A stretch of 7,411 nucleotides of DNA, taken from contig JAFMSB010000076.1 of assembly GCA_017353815.1 (NCBI GenBank), positions 1 to 7,411 on the forward strand, written 5' to 3'. The notes under the pieces were generated by a model, which was not told the origin of the DNA, ran no database searches, and worked only from the letters and a program-made list of their open reading frames with translations. The translations under genes were made by a program, and so were the position numbers. This document shows, piece after piece, positions 1 to 5,462 of the stretch (positions within the stretch are counted from its first letter, which is position 1; each line of letters opens with the position of its first letter). Source of the DNA: Methylocapsa sp. (GTDB taxonomy: Bacteria > Pseudomonadota > Alphaproteobacteria > Rhizobiales > Beijerinckiaceae).

Positions 1-22
1 AGGTTTTTGGCCTGAATCGGAC

Positions 23-48
23 AAAAATGTTTCACGTGAAACATTTTT
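23..48. terminator. Possible bidirectional terminator hairpin overlapping parS
   Basis: The 26-bp perfect palindrome around parS would form, in RNA, an 11-bp stem with an ACGT loop that ends in a run of five U on either strand. That shape resembles an intrinsic terminator for a gene ending left of the window, but the stem is AT-rich and the parS role explains the core by itself. The upstream gene is not visible, so this is inference only. Confidence 0.25.
28..43. other. parS: parS centromere site (ParB-binding palindrome)
   Basis: The sequence TGTTTCACGTGAAACA is a perfect 16-bp palindrome and matches the known chromosomal parS consensus bound by ParB in the ParABS segregation system. ParB loads here, spreads as a CTP-dependent clamp and recruits SMC and ParA to segregate the replication origin. 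A5 and T5 arms extend the symmetry to 26 bp (23-48). Chromosomal parS sites usually cluster near oriC, which suggests that this purH locus is origin-proximal. No other copy of the core was seen in the window, and parA/parB are not in it. Confidence 0.9.
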
Positions 49-145
49 AGATCAATTCTAAATTAGAACGGGCAATTAATTGGGGGCAAGGGCGCGCTGC
101 ACAATTTTCGGAGCTTCCCTGCAAGGCTAACGCTTTTTTTTGCGC

Positions 146-154
146 TGCGATAAT
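146..154 (+). promoter_or_regulatory. Candidate extended -10 element for purH
   Basis: TGCGATAAT fits an extended -10 element (TG-N plus a GATAAT hexamer) about 54 bp before the purH start. No convincing -35 hexamer lies 16-18 bp upstream; a T8 tract occupies 134-141. A weak GGAG at 187-190 is too far from the ATG at 208 to be a good ribosome site. The rest of 49-207 shows no gene. This is a pattern match only. Confidence 0.3.
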
Positions 155-207
155 GGCATGGTATCTCCCGGCGAATTGTCCGCACCGGAGCAAACCAAAA
201 ACCTGTC

Positions 208-1800
208 ATGCCCCAGGACCTACGCCGCCCCGCGCGGGCCTTGCTTTCCGTTTCCAATAAAACCGGGCTCACCGAACTCGCATGTGCTCTTTCGGGCTAT
301 GGAATCGAGCTTCTCTCGACAGGTGGCACTAAGACGGCCCTTTCGGGTGCAGGCCTTGATGTACGCGACATCTCCGATCTCACCGGTTTTCCTGAACTCC
401 TGGACGGCCGGGTGAAGACGCTGCACCCAAAAGTTCATGGCGGGCTTCTTGCGGTGCGTGAAAACCCCGAACATGAGGCGGCGATGCTGGCCCATGGAAT
501 CGCTCCAATCGACCTCCTCGCCGTCAATCTCTACCCCTTCGAAGCGGCCCTTAGCCGGTCCGCTTCCTTTTCCGAATGCATCGAGAACATCGACATTGGC
601 GGCCCGGCCATGATCCGCGCCGCCGCCAAGAATTTTGACGACGTCGCGGTCGTGGTCGATCCTGGCGATTATCCCAAGCTCCTTGCCGAATTGGCGGCGC
701 ATAAGGGACACACCACGCGGGCCATGCGCCTGGCGCTTGCGCAAAAAGCGTTTGCCCGGACGGCCGCCTATGATGCCGCGATCTCGAACTGGCTCGCGGC
801 ACACACGGAACTCGAGGCTCCCGGTTACCGGGCCTTTGGGGGCAAGCTCATCGCGCGCTTGCGTTATGGGGAGAACATGCATCAGAGAGCGGCCTTTTAC
901 GCGAGCGGAGAAAGGCGCCCGGGCGTTGCAACGGCAAGGCAAGTTCAAGGAAAGGAGCTATCCTACAATAACGTGAACGACACCGACGCCGCGCTTGAGC
1001 TTGTCGCCGAATTCGATCCAGAAAAGACTGCTGCGGTCGCGATTATCAAGCACGCCAACCCTTGCGGCGCCGCGCAAGCAGAAACTCTCGCGACAGCCTA
1101 TGAACTCGCGCTGCGCTGCGATCCCGTCTCAGCCTTTGGCGGTATCGTCGCCTTGAACCGTAAGCTCGACGTAAGCACCGCAGGGAAAATCGTTAAACTT
1201 TTTACCGAAGTCGTCATCGCGCCCGATGCCGACGAGGCGGCGATCGAGCTCGCCGCCTCAAAGAAAAACCTCAGGCTGCTGCTTACCGGCGGCCTGCCCG
1301 ATCCGCGCGCAAAGGGCCTTTGTGTCCGCAGTGTGGCGGGCGGTTATCTTATCCAGAGCCGCGACGATGCGAATATCGATGACATGGCGCTTCGCGTTGT
1401 TAGCCAGCGTGCGCCAAGCGAGACGGAGTGGCGGGACCTCAAATTCGCCTCTCGCATTGCCAAGCATGTGAAGTCGAACGCCATCGTCTTTGCCAAGGGC
1501 GGCGCGACGGCGGGCATTGGCGCGGGCCAAATGAGCCGCCTCGATTCCGCCCGCATAGCAGCCCTCAAAGCGGCCGAAGCGGCGCGCGCGGCCGGCCTGA
1601 GCGAAAGCCTTGCGAAAGACTCTGTTGTTGCTTCCGATGCATTTTTCCCCTTCCCCGATGCCCTGCTCGCTGCCGCGCAGGCCGGAGCAACCGCGGTCAT
1701 CCACCCCGGCGGATCGATGCACGATGCCGATATCATAAGGGCTGCGGACGACGCGGGGCTCGCTATGGTCTTCACCGGGATAAGGCATTTCCGGCATTAA
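208..1800 (+). CDS. purH: Bifunctional AICAR formyltransferase / IMP cyclohydrolase PurH
   Basis: This cytosolic enzyme catalyses the last two steps of de novo purine synthesis: 10-formyl-THF-dependent formylation of AICAR to FAICAR, then cyclisation to IMP. The 530-residue product matches the family length (E. coli about 529). The N-terminal IMP cyclohydrolase (MGS-like) domain shows [18 protein letters not shown] and [13 protein letters not shown], with the family's catalytic-region lysine at about K70, then NLYPF and [17 protein letters not shown]. The transformylase domain has [14 protein letters not shown], the catalytic Lys-His pair in IIKHANPCG (K281-H282), [26 protein letters not shown] and SDAFFPFPD. 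It ends in the typical RHFRH. The ATG at 208 is the only sensible start ahead of the conserved block, although its Shine-Dalgarno is poor. No partner purine gene is visible, and the parS site lies 165 bp upstream. Confidence 0.98.
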   Translation: MPQDLRRPARALLSVSNKTGLTELACALSGYGIELLSTGGTKTALSGAGLDVRDISDLTGFPELLDGRVKTLHPKVHGGLLAVRENPEHEAAMLAHGIAPIDLLAVNLYPFEAALSRSASFSECIENIDIGGPAMIRAAAKNFDDVAVVVDPGDYPKLLAELAAHKGHTTRAMRLALAQKAFARTAAYDAAISNWLAAHTELEAPGYRAFGGKLIARLRYGENMHQRAAFYASGERRPGVATARQVQGKELSYNNVNDTDAALELVAEFDPEKTAAVAIIKHANPCGAAQAETLATAYELALRCDPVSAFGGIVALNRKLDVSTAGKIVKLFTEVVIAPDADEAAIELAASKKNLRLLLTGGLPDPRAKGLCVRSVAGGYLIQSRDDANIDDMALRVVSQRAPSETEWRDLKFASRIAKHVKSNAIVFAKGGATAGIGAGQMSRLDSARIAALKAAEAARAAGLSESLAKDSVVASDAFFPFPDALLAAAQAGATAVIHPGGSMHDADIIRAADDAGLAMVFTGIRHFRH

Positions 1801-1933
1801 CTAGAAAATGGATCTTAGGCGTGCGCGGGATCACATTCCTGTTAGTCTGCCTCTGCTAATGCATATTCGAAGCTGGCCATTCACGGGGGATTAAGACCGG
1901 CAGAAGTATAGCGGGATAAAGGTCCAATCCTTT

Positions 1934-1938
1934 AGGGA
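1934..1938 (+). promoter_or_regulatory. Shine-Dalgarno selecting the GTG start of the YbjQ-like gene
   Basis: AGGGA lies 8 bases before the GTG at 1947 and supports that start over internal codons. Confidence 0.6.
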
Positions 1939-1946
1939 TATTTACG

Positions 1947-2234
1947 GTGCACATCAGTTCTACCGGAGCCATTGTGGGCAACCGGATCCTCTACGCCATC
2001 GGCGAAATACAGGCTGCCTCTCCTTGGCACCCGGAGAACTCGATGCCGCTGCAGACTGGCTGGCGGGAGCTGATTTTGCGCGACCTCATTCGCAAGGCAG
2101 AGGATATCGGCGCCGATGCGATAATTGGTCTTGGTTATCGTGACGACGGCGCAATCCGCAATGAAGAGACCGGAGTGAGTCTCAAGCGCGTCGTCGCGAC
2201 CGGGCTTGCCGTGAAGCTCTCCTGCGCCGCATGA
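1947..2234 (+). CDS. YbjQ/UPF0145-like small protein
   Basis: This is a 95-residue soluble protein. The stretch DLIRKAEDIGADAIIGLGYRDDG followed by a strand ending in ATGLAVKL resembles the conserved core of the YbjQ/UPF0145 family (E. coli ALGADAVVGIDIDYE ... GTAVK), a small pentamer-forming fold annotated as putative heavy-metal-binding, without a firm biochemical role. The N-terminal half is divergent: the family's usual RDFFAGIRDIVGG-type segment is replaced by SPWHPENSMPLQTGWREL. The start is GTG at 1947, supported by AGGGA at 1934-1938 with an 8-base spacing. The gene lies 146 bp after purH on the same strand, with no clear terminator between them, and it converges on the small gene at 2314-2499. 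Family assignment rests on motif resemblance, and the function is unknown. Confidence 0.75.
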   Translation: MHISSTGAIVGNRILYAIGEIQAASPWHPENSMPLQTGWRELILRDLIRKAEDIGADAIIGLGYRDDGAIRNEETGVSLKRVVATGLAVKLSCAA

Positions 2235-2313
2235 ATGCTTGCCCGCCCGGGCCTGCCGCCATGGCCCCAAGAGTCCCCGGCCAAGAACCTTCGCGGGGCC
2301 GGATGGCAAGCAA

Positions 2314-2499
2314 TTACGCGGGCCTAAGCACATGAGCCGGATGGCGCGCATCGCCCCGCCGGTTCTGTTGGCGCACATAAGTTATGGAAGCTTCCGGGTG
2401 CTCTACTTTGGCCCGAAGAGCGGCAATGAGCGCGTCTTCGGCATCCACCGCGATGTGGTCCGGCTTTCCGTTTAGCTTTAATCCGACAGTAAATATCAC
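2314..2499 (-). CDS. Small hypothetical protein, GTG start
   Basis: The product is a 61-residue protein that I do not recognise as a named family. It begins MIFTVGLKLNGKPDHIAVDAEDALIAALRAK, an alternation that looks like a beta strand followed by a helix rich in Ala and Asp/Glu. It then reads EHPEASITYVRQQNRRGDARHPAHVL, a basic tail. No signal peptide or membrane segment is seen, so it is probably cytosolic. The start is GTG at 2499, strongly supported by AAAGGAGG at 2508-2515 with an 8-base spacing. An upstream neighbour on the same strand, the microprotein at 2573-2734, ends 73 bp before it, so the two may be co-transcribed. It converges on the YbjQ-like gene. The excellent ribosome site and sensible composition argue that it is real, but its function is unknown. 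Confidence 0.7.
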   Translation of the reverse strand: MIFTVGLKLNGKPDHIAVDAEDALIAALRAKVEHPEASITYVRQQNRRGDARHPAHVLRPA

Positions 2500-2507
2500 C
2501 GGCCCTC

Positions 2508-2515
2508 CCTCCTTT
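2508..2515 (-). promoter_or_regulatory. Strong Shine-Dalgarno for the GTG start at 2499
   Basis: The minus strand reads AAAGGAGG here, near-perfect complementarity to the 16S rRNA tail, 8 bases before GTG. It decides the non-ATG start of the 61-residue gene. Confidence 0.8.
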
Positions 2516-2572
2516 GGATATTGTGGGCCAGACGCTCATCTTTGTCTAGCCCGGAAGATTGGGCTCACTCTC

Positions 2573-2734
2573 TCACTGCGGCGCAGGCAAGTTAATCAGC
2601 ACAATTATCAAAAAACCAGCCACCGCCAGCGCAACGGCGATGCCTACTAGGCCGAGGGCAGCGCGCAGCTTGCGCGGCCAAAGAAGGCCCACAGCGATCA
2701 GCACCAAAACAAGAATGCCGAGCCGGTAGAGCAT
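2573..2734 (-). CDS. Two-helix membrane microprotein (53 aa)
   Basis: A 53-residue ORF reads MLYRLGILVLVLIAVGLLW, then a charged turn PRKLRAAL, then GLVGIAVALAVAGFLIIVLI, ending NLPAPQ. Residues about 2-19 and 28-47 form two hydrophobic helices joined by a basic PRKLR loop, predicting an inner-membrane hairpin; the positive-inside rule would place the loop in the cytoplasm. An in-frame stop lies three codons before the ATG at 2734, so this is the first usable ATG. The ribosome site is weak (GAGCAAGAG just upstream). The gene lies 73 bp upstream of the 61-residue minus-strand gene and is divergent from the glycine-zipper gene at 2852. The clean amphipathic layout supports a real gene, but I recognise no family and cannot give a function. 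Confidence 0.65.
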   Translation of the reverse strand: MLYRLGILVLVLIAVGLLWPRKLRAALGLVGIAVALAVAGFLIIVLINLPAPQ

Positions 2735-2851
2735 CGCTCTTGCTCATTTTTTCACCGGAATTCAGACAGGTTCTTGGCGCGCAAAGCGCAATGCCGCCGT
2801 GCATGAACTAATTCTCCCCGAAATCGTTGCTGCCCCCGAAGGAAGAATATC
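2735..2851. other. Divergent intergenic region between microprotein and glycine-zipper gene
   Basis: This 117-bp gap separates two divergent genes and must hold the plus-strand promoter, and perhaps the minus-strand one. I found no good paired -35/-10 hexamers on either strand. AAGGAAG at 2839-2845 is the ribosome site for the gene at 2852. Confidence 0.4.
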
Positions 2852-3106
2852 ATGAAAACGCTGCTTGCCGTTTCGATCATCGCGGCTATCGCTGCCGGTT
2901 CAGCTCCCCATCAAGCCGCAGCAAAGCCGGGAGGTTGCATCAAGGGCGCCATCGTCGGCGGGATCGCTGGCCATTTCGCGGGGCATGGCGCGATCGGAGC
3001 CGCCGCCGGCTGCGCTTATGGAATACACGAGCGGCACAAATACAACCATCAAAACAAAGGACACTCGGTTTTCGATCAAAACCGGCATCAAAAGCCGGGC
3101 GGCTGA
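2852..3106 (+). CDS. Secreted glycine-zipper, His-rich small protein
   Basis: This 84-residue precursor has a Sec-type signal peptide: MK at the N-terminus, a hydrophobic core LLAVSIIAAIAAG, and a likely cleavage after QAAA near residue 24. The mature part of about 60 residues contains a glycine zipper with Gly every fourth residue (G32, G36, G40, G44 and again G49, G53, G57). This favours helix packing or membrane association in the periplasm or outer membrane. C29 and C54 flank the zipper and could form a disulfide. The tail, from about residue 59, is polar and His-rich (HERHKYNHQNKGH, later NRHQKPGG), which might bind metal. The start is ATG at 2852 with AAGGAAG 6 bases upstream. The gene converges on the phasin gene. 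Glycine-zipper proteins of this size are common hypothetical envelope proteins, and the exact role is unknown. Confidence 0.75.
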   Translation: MKTLLAVSIIAAIAAGSAPHQAAAKPGGCIKGAIVGGIAGHFAGHGAIGAAAGCAYGIHERHKYNHQNKGHSVFDQNRHQKPGG

Positions 3107-3224
3107 GAAGCGCAGCGCCCGCATTTTCCGCCGTTTGATCTATAGCGCGAGGCGGCGGCGGGGGCAAAGAAATAGCCCCGCTCCCGGTGATCACCGGAAA
3201 CAGGGCATACCCTTCGCCGTTGAA
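3107..3224. other. Convergent intergenic region with small hairpins
   Basis: The gap between the converging glycine-zipper and phasin genes holds GGGGC/GCCCC arms (3161-3165 and 3175-3179) and a perfect 14-bp palindrome CCGGTGATCACCGG (3184-3197). Either could help end transcription, but neither is followed by a U-run on either strand, so a Rho-independent terminator is not assured. Confidence 0.4.
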
Positions 3225-3539
3225 CTACTGCGGCTTTTCCAGCAGCGTGGTTCGCATATCCTCCATGAGCCGCTCTGCTTCTGCGCCATAGTCATTGACC
3301 GCCTGGCACATGAACTTGGCATTTAAGTCGACCATTTCCGGGACCGAGCTGCAGCTTTGCACGGATGCCAAATAATCCCGCCGCGATTGCAGCCGCTGGG
3401 CCGCAAAATTGAGCGTGTCGGCAACAATCGTCGCGGGAAGATCGACAAGCGTCCTGCGCCACAAGCTCACGATAGGTTCGGCACCCTTCAGAATAACCTC
3501 CTGCTGATCTCCACCCACACCAGCGCTCGCTTCTTCCAT
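3225..3539 (-). CDS. Phasin family protein (small)
   Basis: The 104-residue product resembles Phasin_2-type proteins, amphipathic helical proteins that coat polyhydroxyalkanoate granules and are also used as stress-related coat or chaperone proteins. It is largely helical. The segment FAAQRLQSRRDYLASVQSCSSVPEMVDLNAKF, continuing through MCQAVNDYGAEAERLMEDMRTTL, follows the family pattern of a helix, a short S-x-x-E/D-hydrophobic turn, and a long second helix. There is no signal peptide or membrane span. The reading frame is open well upstream (to about 3836), but that part is low-complexity and Arg/Gly-rich. The ATG at 3539 is preceded by AAGGGGAG at 3547-3554 with a 7-base spacing, so I start there. 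No PHA synthase or depolymerase gene is in the window. It follows the 76-residue gene after 98 bp. Confidence 0.8.
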   Translation of the reverse strand: MEEASAGVGGDQQEVILKGAEPIVSLWRRTLVDLPATIVADTLNFAAQRLQSRRDYLASVQSCSSVPEMVDLNAKFMCQAVNDYGAEAERLMEDMRTTLLEKPQ

Positions 3540-3546
3540 GATTCTT

Positions 3547-3554
3547 CTCCCCTT
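3547..3554 (-). promoter_or_regulatory. Shine-Dalgarno deciding the phasin start
   Basis: AAGGGGAG lies 7 bases before the ATG at 3539 and argues against the roughly 100-residue longer open frame. Confidence 0.7.
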
Positions 3555-3623
3555 GACTTCTTCTGGCGGCAAAAAGATGGTGGACTCACGGAGGCTTTCA
3601 AGCGGCCCCGGCCCTGGCTTGGC

Positions 3624-3635
3624 GGAGCCGGCTCC
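3624..3635. repeat. 12-bp palindrome just after the 76-aa gene
   Basis: GGAGCCGGCTCC is a perfect palindrome lying 2 bp beyond the stop codon of the gene at 3638-3868 and upstream of the phasin gene. It could form a short hairpin in the intercistronic RNA. There is no U-run, and it may be chance in GC-rich DNA. Confidence 0.3.
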
Positions 3636-3637
3636 CG

Positions 3638-3868
3638 CTACAAATTTGTCGCCAGCCCGCGCAGTTTGTGGCGCGCCTCCATTGCCGCAAGATCGCACGC
3701 CACAAAGAAAAAGTTGCCCCCCTCGGGCCCTTGACCGGCTACATGGATTTGCTGAGGCCCGGCCACCAGACCATCGCCCCCGCTTTCGCCCGTAAATTGC
3801 CGGTATTCTGCCCGTTCTGCGGCGGGCGAGCTGCAACCGCCGCCTTCGGGTTTCTCAGAAGCCCGCAT
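3638..3868 (-). CDS. Small hypothetical protein (76 aa)
   Basis: A 76-residue protein that I do not recognise. The first half is polar and Gly-rich (MRASEKPEGGGCSSPAAERAEYRQF, then TGESGGDGLVAG). The second half has better order: QIHVAGQGPEGGNFFFVACDLAAMEARHKLRGL. A hydrophobic strand NFFFVACD is followed by a short amphipathic helix AAMEARHKLRGLATNL. It has no signal peptide or membrane span. The ATG at 3868 is preceded by GGGAGG at 3876-3881 with a 7-base spacing, the main reason to accept it. The phasin gene begins 98 bp downstream on the same strand, so the two may share a transcript, and the 86-residue gene lies 224 bp upstream. An alternative is that the frame is spurious, since the Gly-rich half is weak evidence. 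Confidence 0.55.
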   Translation of the reverse strand: MRASEKPEGGGCSSPAAERAEYRQFTGESGGDGLVAGPQQIHVAGQGPEGGNFFFVACDLAAMEARHKLRGLATNL

Positions 3869-3907
3869 TGGCTTTCCTCCCGTCGCAAGGATTTGACGTC
3901 TTGGAAT

Positions 3908-3939
3908 GCTGCAGGCGCGCTGCCCTTCGCGCCTGCAGC
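3908..3939. repeat. Perfect 12-bp inverted repeat
   Basis: The arms GCTGCAGGCGCG and CGCGCCTGCAGC are exact reverse complements around an 8-base loop (CTGCCCTT). The hairpin lies 40 bp ahead of the 76-residue gene's start, inside its likely 5' leader or promoter region. No U-run follows on either strand, so a plain terminator is unlikely. A leader structure or protein-binding site is possible. Confidence 0.7.
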
Positions 3940-4038
3940 TCAGCGTCAGCGTGAGAAAGAATAGGTGCTAAAGGTCAAATCTTCACATTAACCCTGGCTG
4001 ACGTCAGTATCCTGCTTCCCAAAAGGCGCATTTTCTTG

Positions 4039-4068
4039 CCCGGCCTTGCCAGTAAGGTCGAGGCCGGG
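4039..4068 (-). terminator. Candidate hairpin terminator after the 86-aa gene
   Basis: CCCGGCCT and AGGCCGGG form a perfect 8-bp GC-rich stem with a 14-base loop, starting 24 bp beyond the stop codon of the gene at 4093-4353. The placement suits a 3' end, but the following minus-strand sequence (CAAGAAAATG) lacks a U-run, so it may only stabilise RNA or act with Rho. Confidence 0.4.
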
Positions 4069-4092
4069 AATGAGCCAACGCATAGATTCGGG

Positions 4093-4353
4093 TTACCTGT
4101 GCTGGGCATCTGCCACCTTGGGCGAATTGCCGCGCGAACAGGCACCAGGCTCCCGGCAATAGCCGCCAGGCGTCTGCGAAACGATGAAGTTGATCTCGCC
4201 GCGTGCCGCTTTCATGATCAGCTGCATATTCCGCTTTTCAAGCTCACATTCGTTTACTTGCATGGCTTGCAAAACGGATATTATGTCGCCGGCTTTTAAG
4301 GCCTGAGCGCGGGGCCGGAACATCTTATTTCCGGCCGCAGACCAATCGACCAT
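4093..4353 (-). CDS. Small hypothetical protein downstream of tetR (86 aa)
   Basis: An 86-residue protein that I do not recognise. It begins MVDWSAAGNKMFRPRAQALKAGDIISVLQ and continues AMQVNECELEKRNMQLIMKAARGEINFIV, predicted as helices with amphipathic character, then a Gly/Cys-containing tail SQTPGGYCREPGACSRG. There is no signal peptide or membrane span. The ATG at 4353 has GGGAGG at 4359-4364, 5 bases upstream. The gene starts only 33 bp after the TetR stop on the same strand, so the two are very probably one operon and the protein may act in the same response. The function cannot be named. The clear ribosome site and tight spacing are the main support. Confidence 0.6.
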   Translation of the reverse strand: MVDWSAAGNKMFRPRAQALKAGDIISVLQAMQVNECELEKRNMQLIMKAARGEINFIVSQTPGGYCREPGACSRGNSPKVADAQHR

Positions 4354-4386
4354 GGGCGCCTCCCGGTTTTGCGTGCGCTCCCCGCT

Positions 4387-5151
4387 CTAATGCTTGCTGC
4401 GGTAAGATGGCCCTTGCATGCCCGCGAGCTCCATCTTGCCGCCCGCATCCTGTGTGCTTCCGCCTAGCTTCGGCGATGTATCCCACGCGGGACCCTTCTG
4501 GGTGAGCGATGCCAGGCAAAAATCGACAACCTGTTCCATCGCCGGAGCGGGCTCTTCCGCCATCCGCCGCGGGTTGCAAAACTTTACGCATATGCTGCGG
4601 AAAAGAAGGGCCGCGAGCTGCGCTTCGCCGCGCTTGAACTCGCCAGCCTTCATTCCCCTGGTGATCACTTGCTCGAACAATTTGTCCATCCGCTGGAAAT
4701 GCTCATGGACGATTGGCCAGTTTTCGTTGTGTGCAGTTTCAAAAAGCTCATGCAGCCTGCGGTCGTGCAAGTAACGAAGAGCGTTTATACGGCTGACGGT
4801 AAGAACGGCATTGCGTAACGTCTTGCCTGCGTTATGGGCCGAGTTTGCTATTTCCCCTTCAATGGCGGCTTCGATCTTCTCGAAGAGCCTCCGGCAGACC
4901 GCCACGTTAATTTCGGATCGCGACAGGAAGAATCGATAAACATTGGCCGGGGACATTTGCAGCTCCCGCGCAATGTCGGCAACTGTCGTTTTTTGAAAGC
5001 CAGTTTCCTTAATCAGACACTCGGCGACATCGACGATGCGAGCGGCGGGGTTCATCGTCTCAGCGGGCGCGCCTCTTCCTTTACGGCCATCGCAGTCCAG
5101 ATGAGTTGCTGTTTCCATCGCGAAAGCTTCCGTCTGCTCGCCGACCGGCAT
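4387..5151 (-). CDS. TetR/AcrR family transcriptional regulator
   Basis: The 254-residue product is a DNA-binding repressor-type protein, usually a dimer that leaves its operator when a ligand binds. The HTH is clear at residues 36-82: ARIVDVAECLIKETGFQKTT, then VADIARELQMSPANVYRFFLSRSEI, with ANVYRFF the recognition helix. The rest is helical and resembles AefR-like TetR C-terminal domains (LHELFETAHNENWPIVHEHF, then FCNPRRMAEEP). The tail beyond about residue 220 is low-complexity, and the N-terminus has an extra 35 residues. I chose ATG 5151 because AAGGA lies 9 bases upstream; a TTG at 5160 and ATGs at 5115 and 5055 fit worse, although 5055 would give a more typical N-terminus. It is divergent from the histidine kinase, and the efflux genes often found beside such regulators are absent. 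The ligand and targets are unknown. Confidence 0.88.
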   Translation of the reverse strand: MPVGEQTEAFAMETATHLDCDGRKGRGAPAETMNPAARIVDVAECLIKETGFQKTTVADIARELQMSPANVYRFFLSRSEINVAVCRRLFEKIEAAIEGEIANSAHNAGKTLRNAVLTVSRINALRYLHDRRLHELFETAHNENWPIVHEHFQRMDKLFEQVITRGMKAGEFKRGEAQLAALLFRSICVKFCNPRRMAEEPAPAMEQVVDFCLASLTQKGPAWDTSPKLGGSTQDAGGKMELAGMQGPSYRSKH

Positions 5152-5160
5152 TTCTTGCAA

Positions 5161-5165
5161 TCCTT
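5161..5165 (-). promoter_or_regulatory. Shine-Dalgarno deciding the tetR start
   Basis: AAGGA on the minus strand ends 9 bases before the ATG at 5151. It directly abuts the TTG at 5160, which rules that codon out as a start. Confidence 0.6.
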
Positions 5166-5174
5166 AAGCTGGTG

Positions 5175-5202
5175 ATTATAATTCGCTAACAATAGCTGAC
5201 AG
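5175..5202 (-). promoter_or_regulatory. Sigma-70-like promoter of tetR
   Basis: On the minus strand a perfect -10 TATAAT (5180-5175) is preceded after 16 bp by CTGTCA (5202-5197), a 4/6 match to TTGACA. Transcription would begin near 5168, giving a leader of about 17 bases carrying the AAGGA ribosome site. The spacer contains GCTA-ACAA-TAGC (5185-5196), a small inverted repeat that a repressor could occupy. Confidence 0.6.
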
Positions 5203-5205
5203 AAG

Positions 5206-5245
5206 TTTGTAACCTGAGTTTGTCACTCGCGTAACAAAATGTAAC
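5206..5245. promoter_or_regulatory. TTTGTNAC repeat cluster, candidate TetR operator
   Basis: Three 8-mers share TTTGTNAC: TTTGTAAC (5206-5213), TTTGTCAC (5219-5226) and, inverted, GTAACAAA (5231-5238); a further GTAAC follows at 5241-5245. The last two 8-mers form an inverted repeat with a 4-base centre and one mismatch. The cluster starts 3 bp upstream of the tetR -35 box in the tetR/kinase divergent region, a usual place for autoregulatory TetR sites. Binding is inferred, not shown. Confidence 0.5.
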
Positions 5246-5462
5246 CGCCGCACCCGGCGTCATGGGAGAACGGGGCGGCAGCGGAATTTATCTAATGTTA
5301 CCAACGGCTTACACAAAGATGCGAGCCCCCGGCGGCGGCGCGACGGGGAATAGCCTTTCTTCAAGGCATCACCGAGGGACGCCCGCAGGTGCCAGGCAAA
5401 GATTAAGAAATTATTTGTCCGGGAACAAACACAGCCTTTGCGGGCGGCTTCCCGTGAATGCG
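5246..5462. other. Non-coding remainder of the tetR/kinase divergent region
   Basis: No gene is supported here. The kinase frame stays open back to about 5235, with ATGs at 5262, 5295 and 5319, but these have no ribosome sites and the encoded residues are low-complexity, so I treat the stretch as the upstream and leader region of the kinase. I found no clear promoter. Confidence 0.4.

Larger units (their letters stand above)
3869..4092. other. Intergenic region with two perfect hairpins
   Basis: This 224-bp gap between two minus-strand small genes contains a 12-bp perfect stem (3908-3919 with 3928-3939), an 8-bp perfect stem (4039-4046 with 4061-4068) and the palindrome CTGACGTCAG (3998-4007). 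TGACGTC also recurs at 3894-3900. It should hold the promoter for the 76-aa/phasin pair, but I found no convincing sigma-70 hexamer pair. Confidence 0.5.

Noticed and set aside
220..948. 242-aa minus-strand open frame opposite purH
   Set aside because: It lies wholly antisense to the unmistakable purH coding sequence, its protein is Arg/Gly-rich with no recognisable motif, and GC-rich codons commonly leave such frames open.
1349..1357. DnaA-box-like TTATCCAGA inside purH
   Set aside because: It is a single 8/9 match within conserved coding sequence, with no cluster or AT-rich unwinding region, so it does not support an origin.
3184..3197. Palindrome CCGGTGATCACCGG as a regulatory operator
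   Set aside because: It lies between the 3' ends of converging genes, not at a promoter. At most it is a weak end-of-transcript hairpin.
3540..3836. N-terminal extension of the phasin frame
   Set aside because: The extra 99 residues are Arg/Gly-rich and overlap the 76-aa gene in another frame, while ATG 3539 has a strong Shine-Dalgarno.
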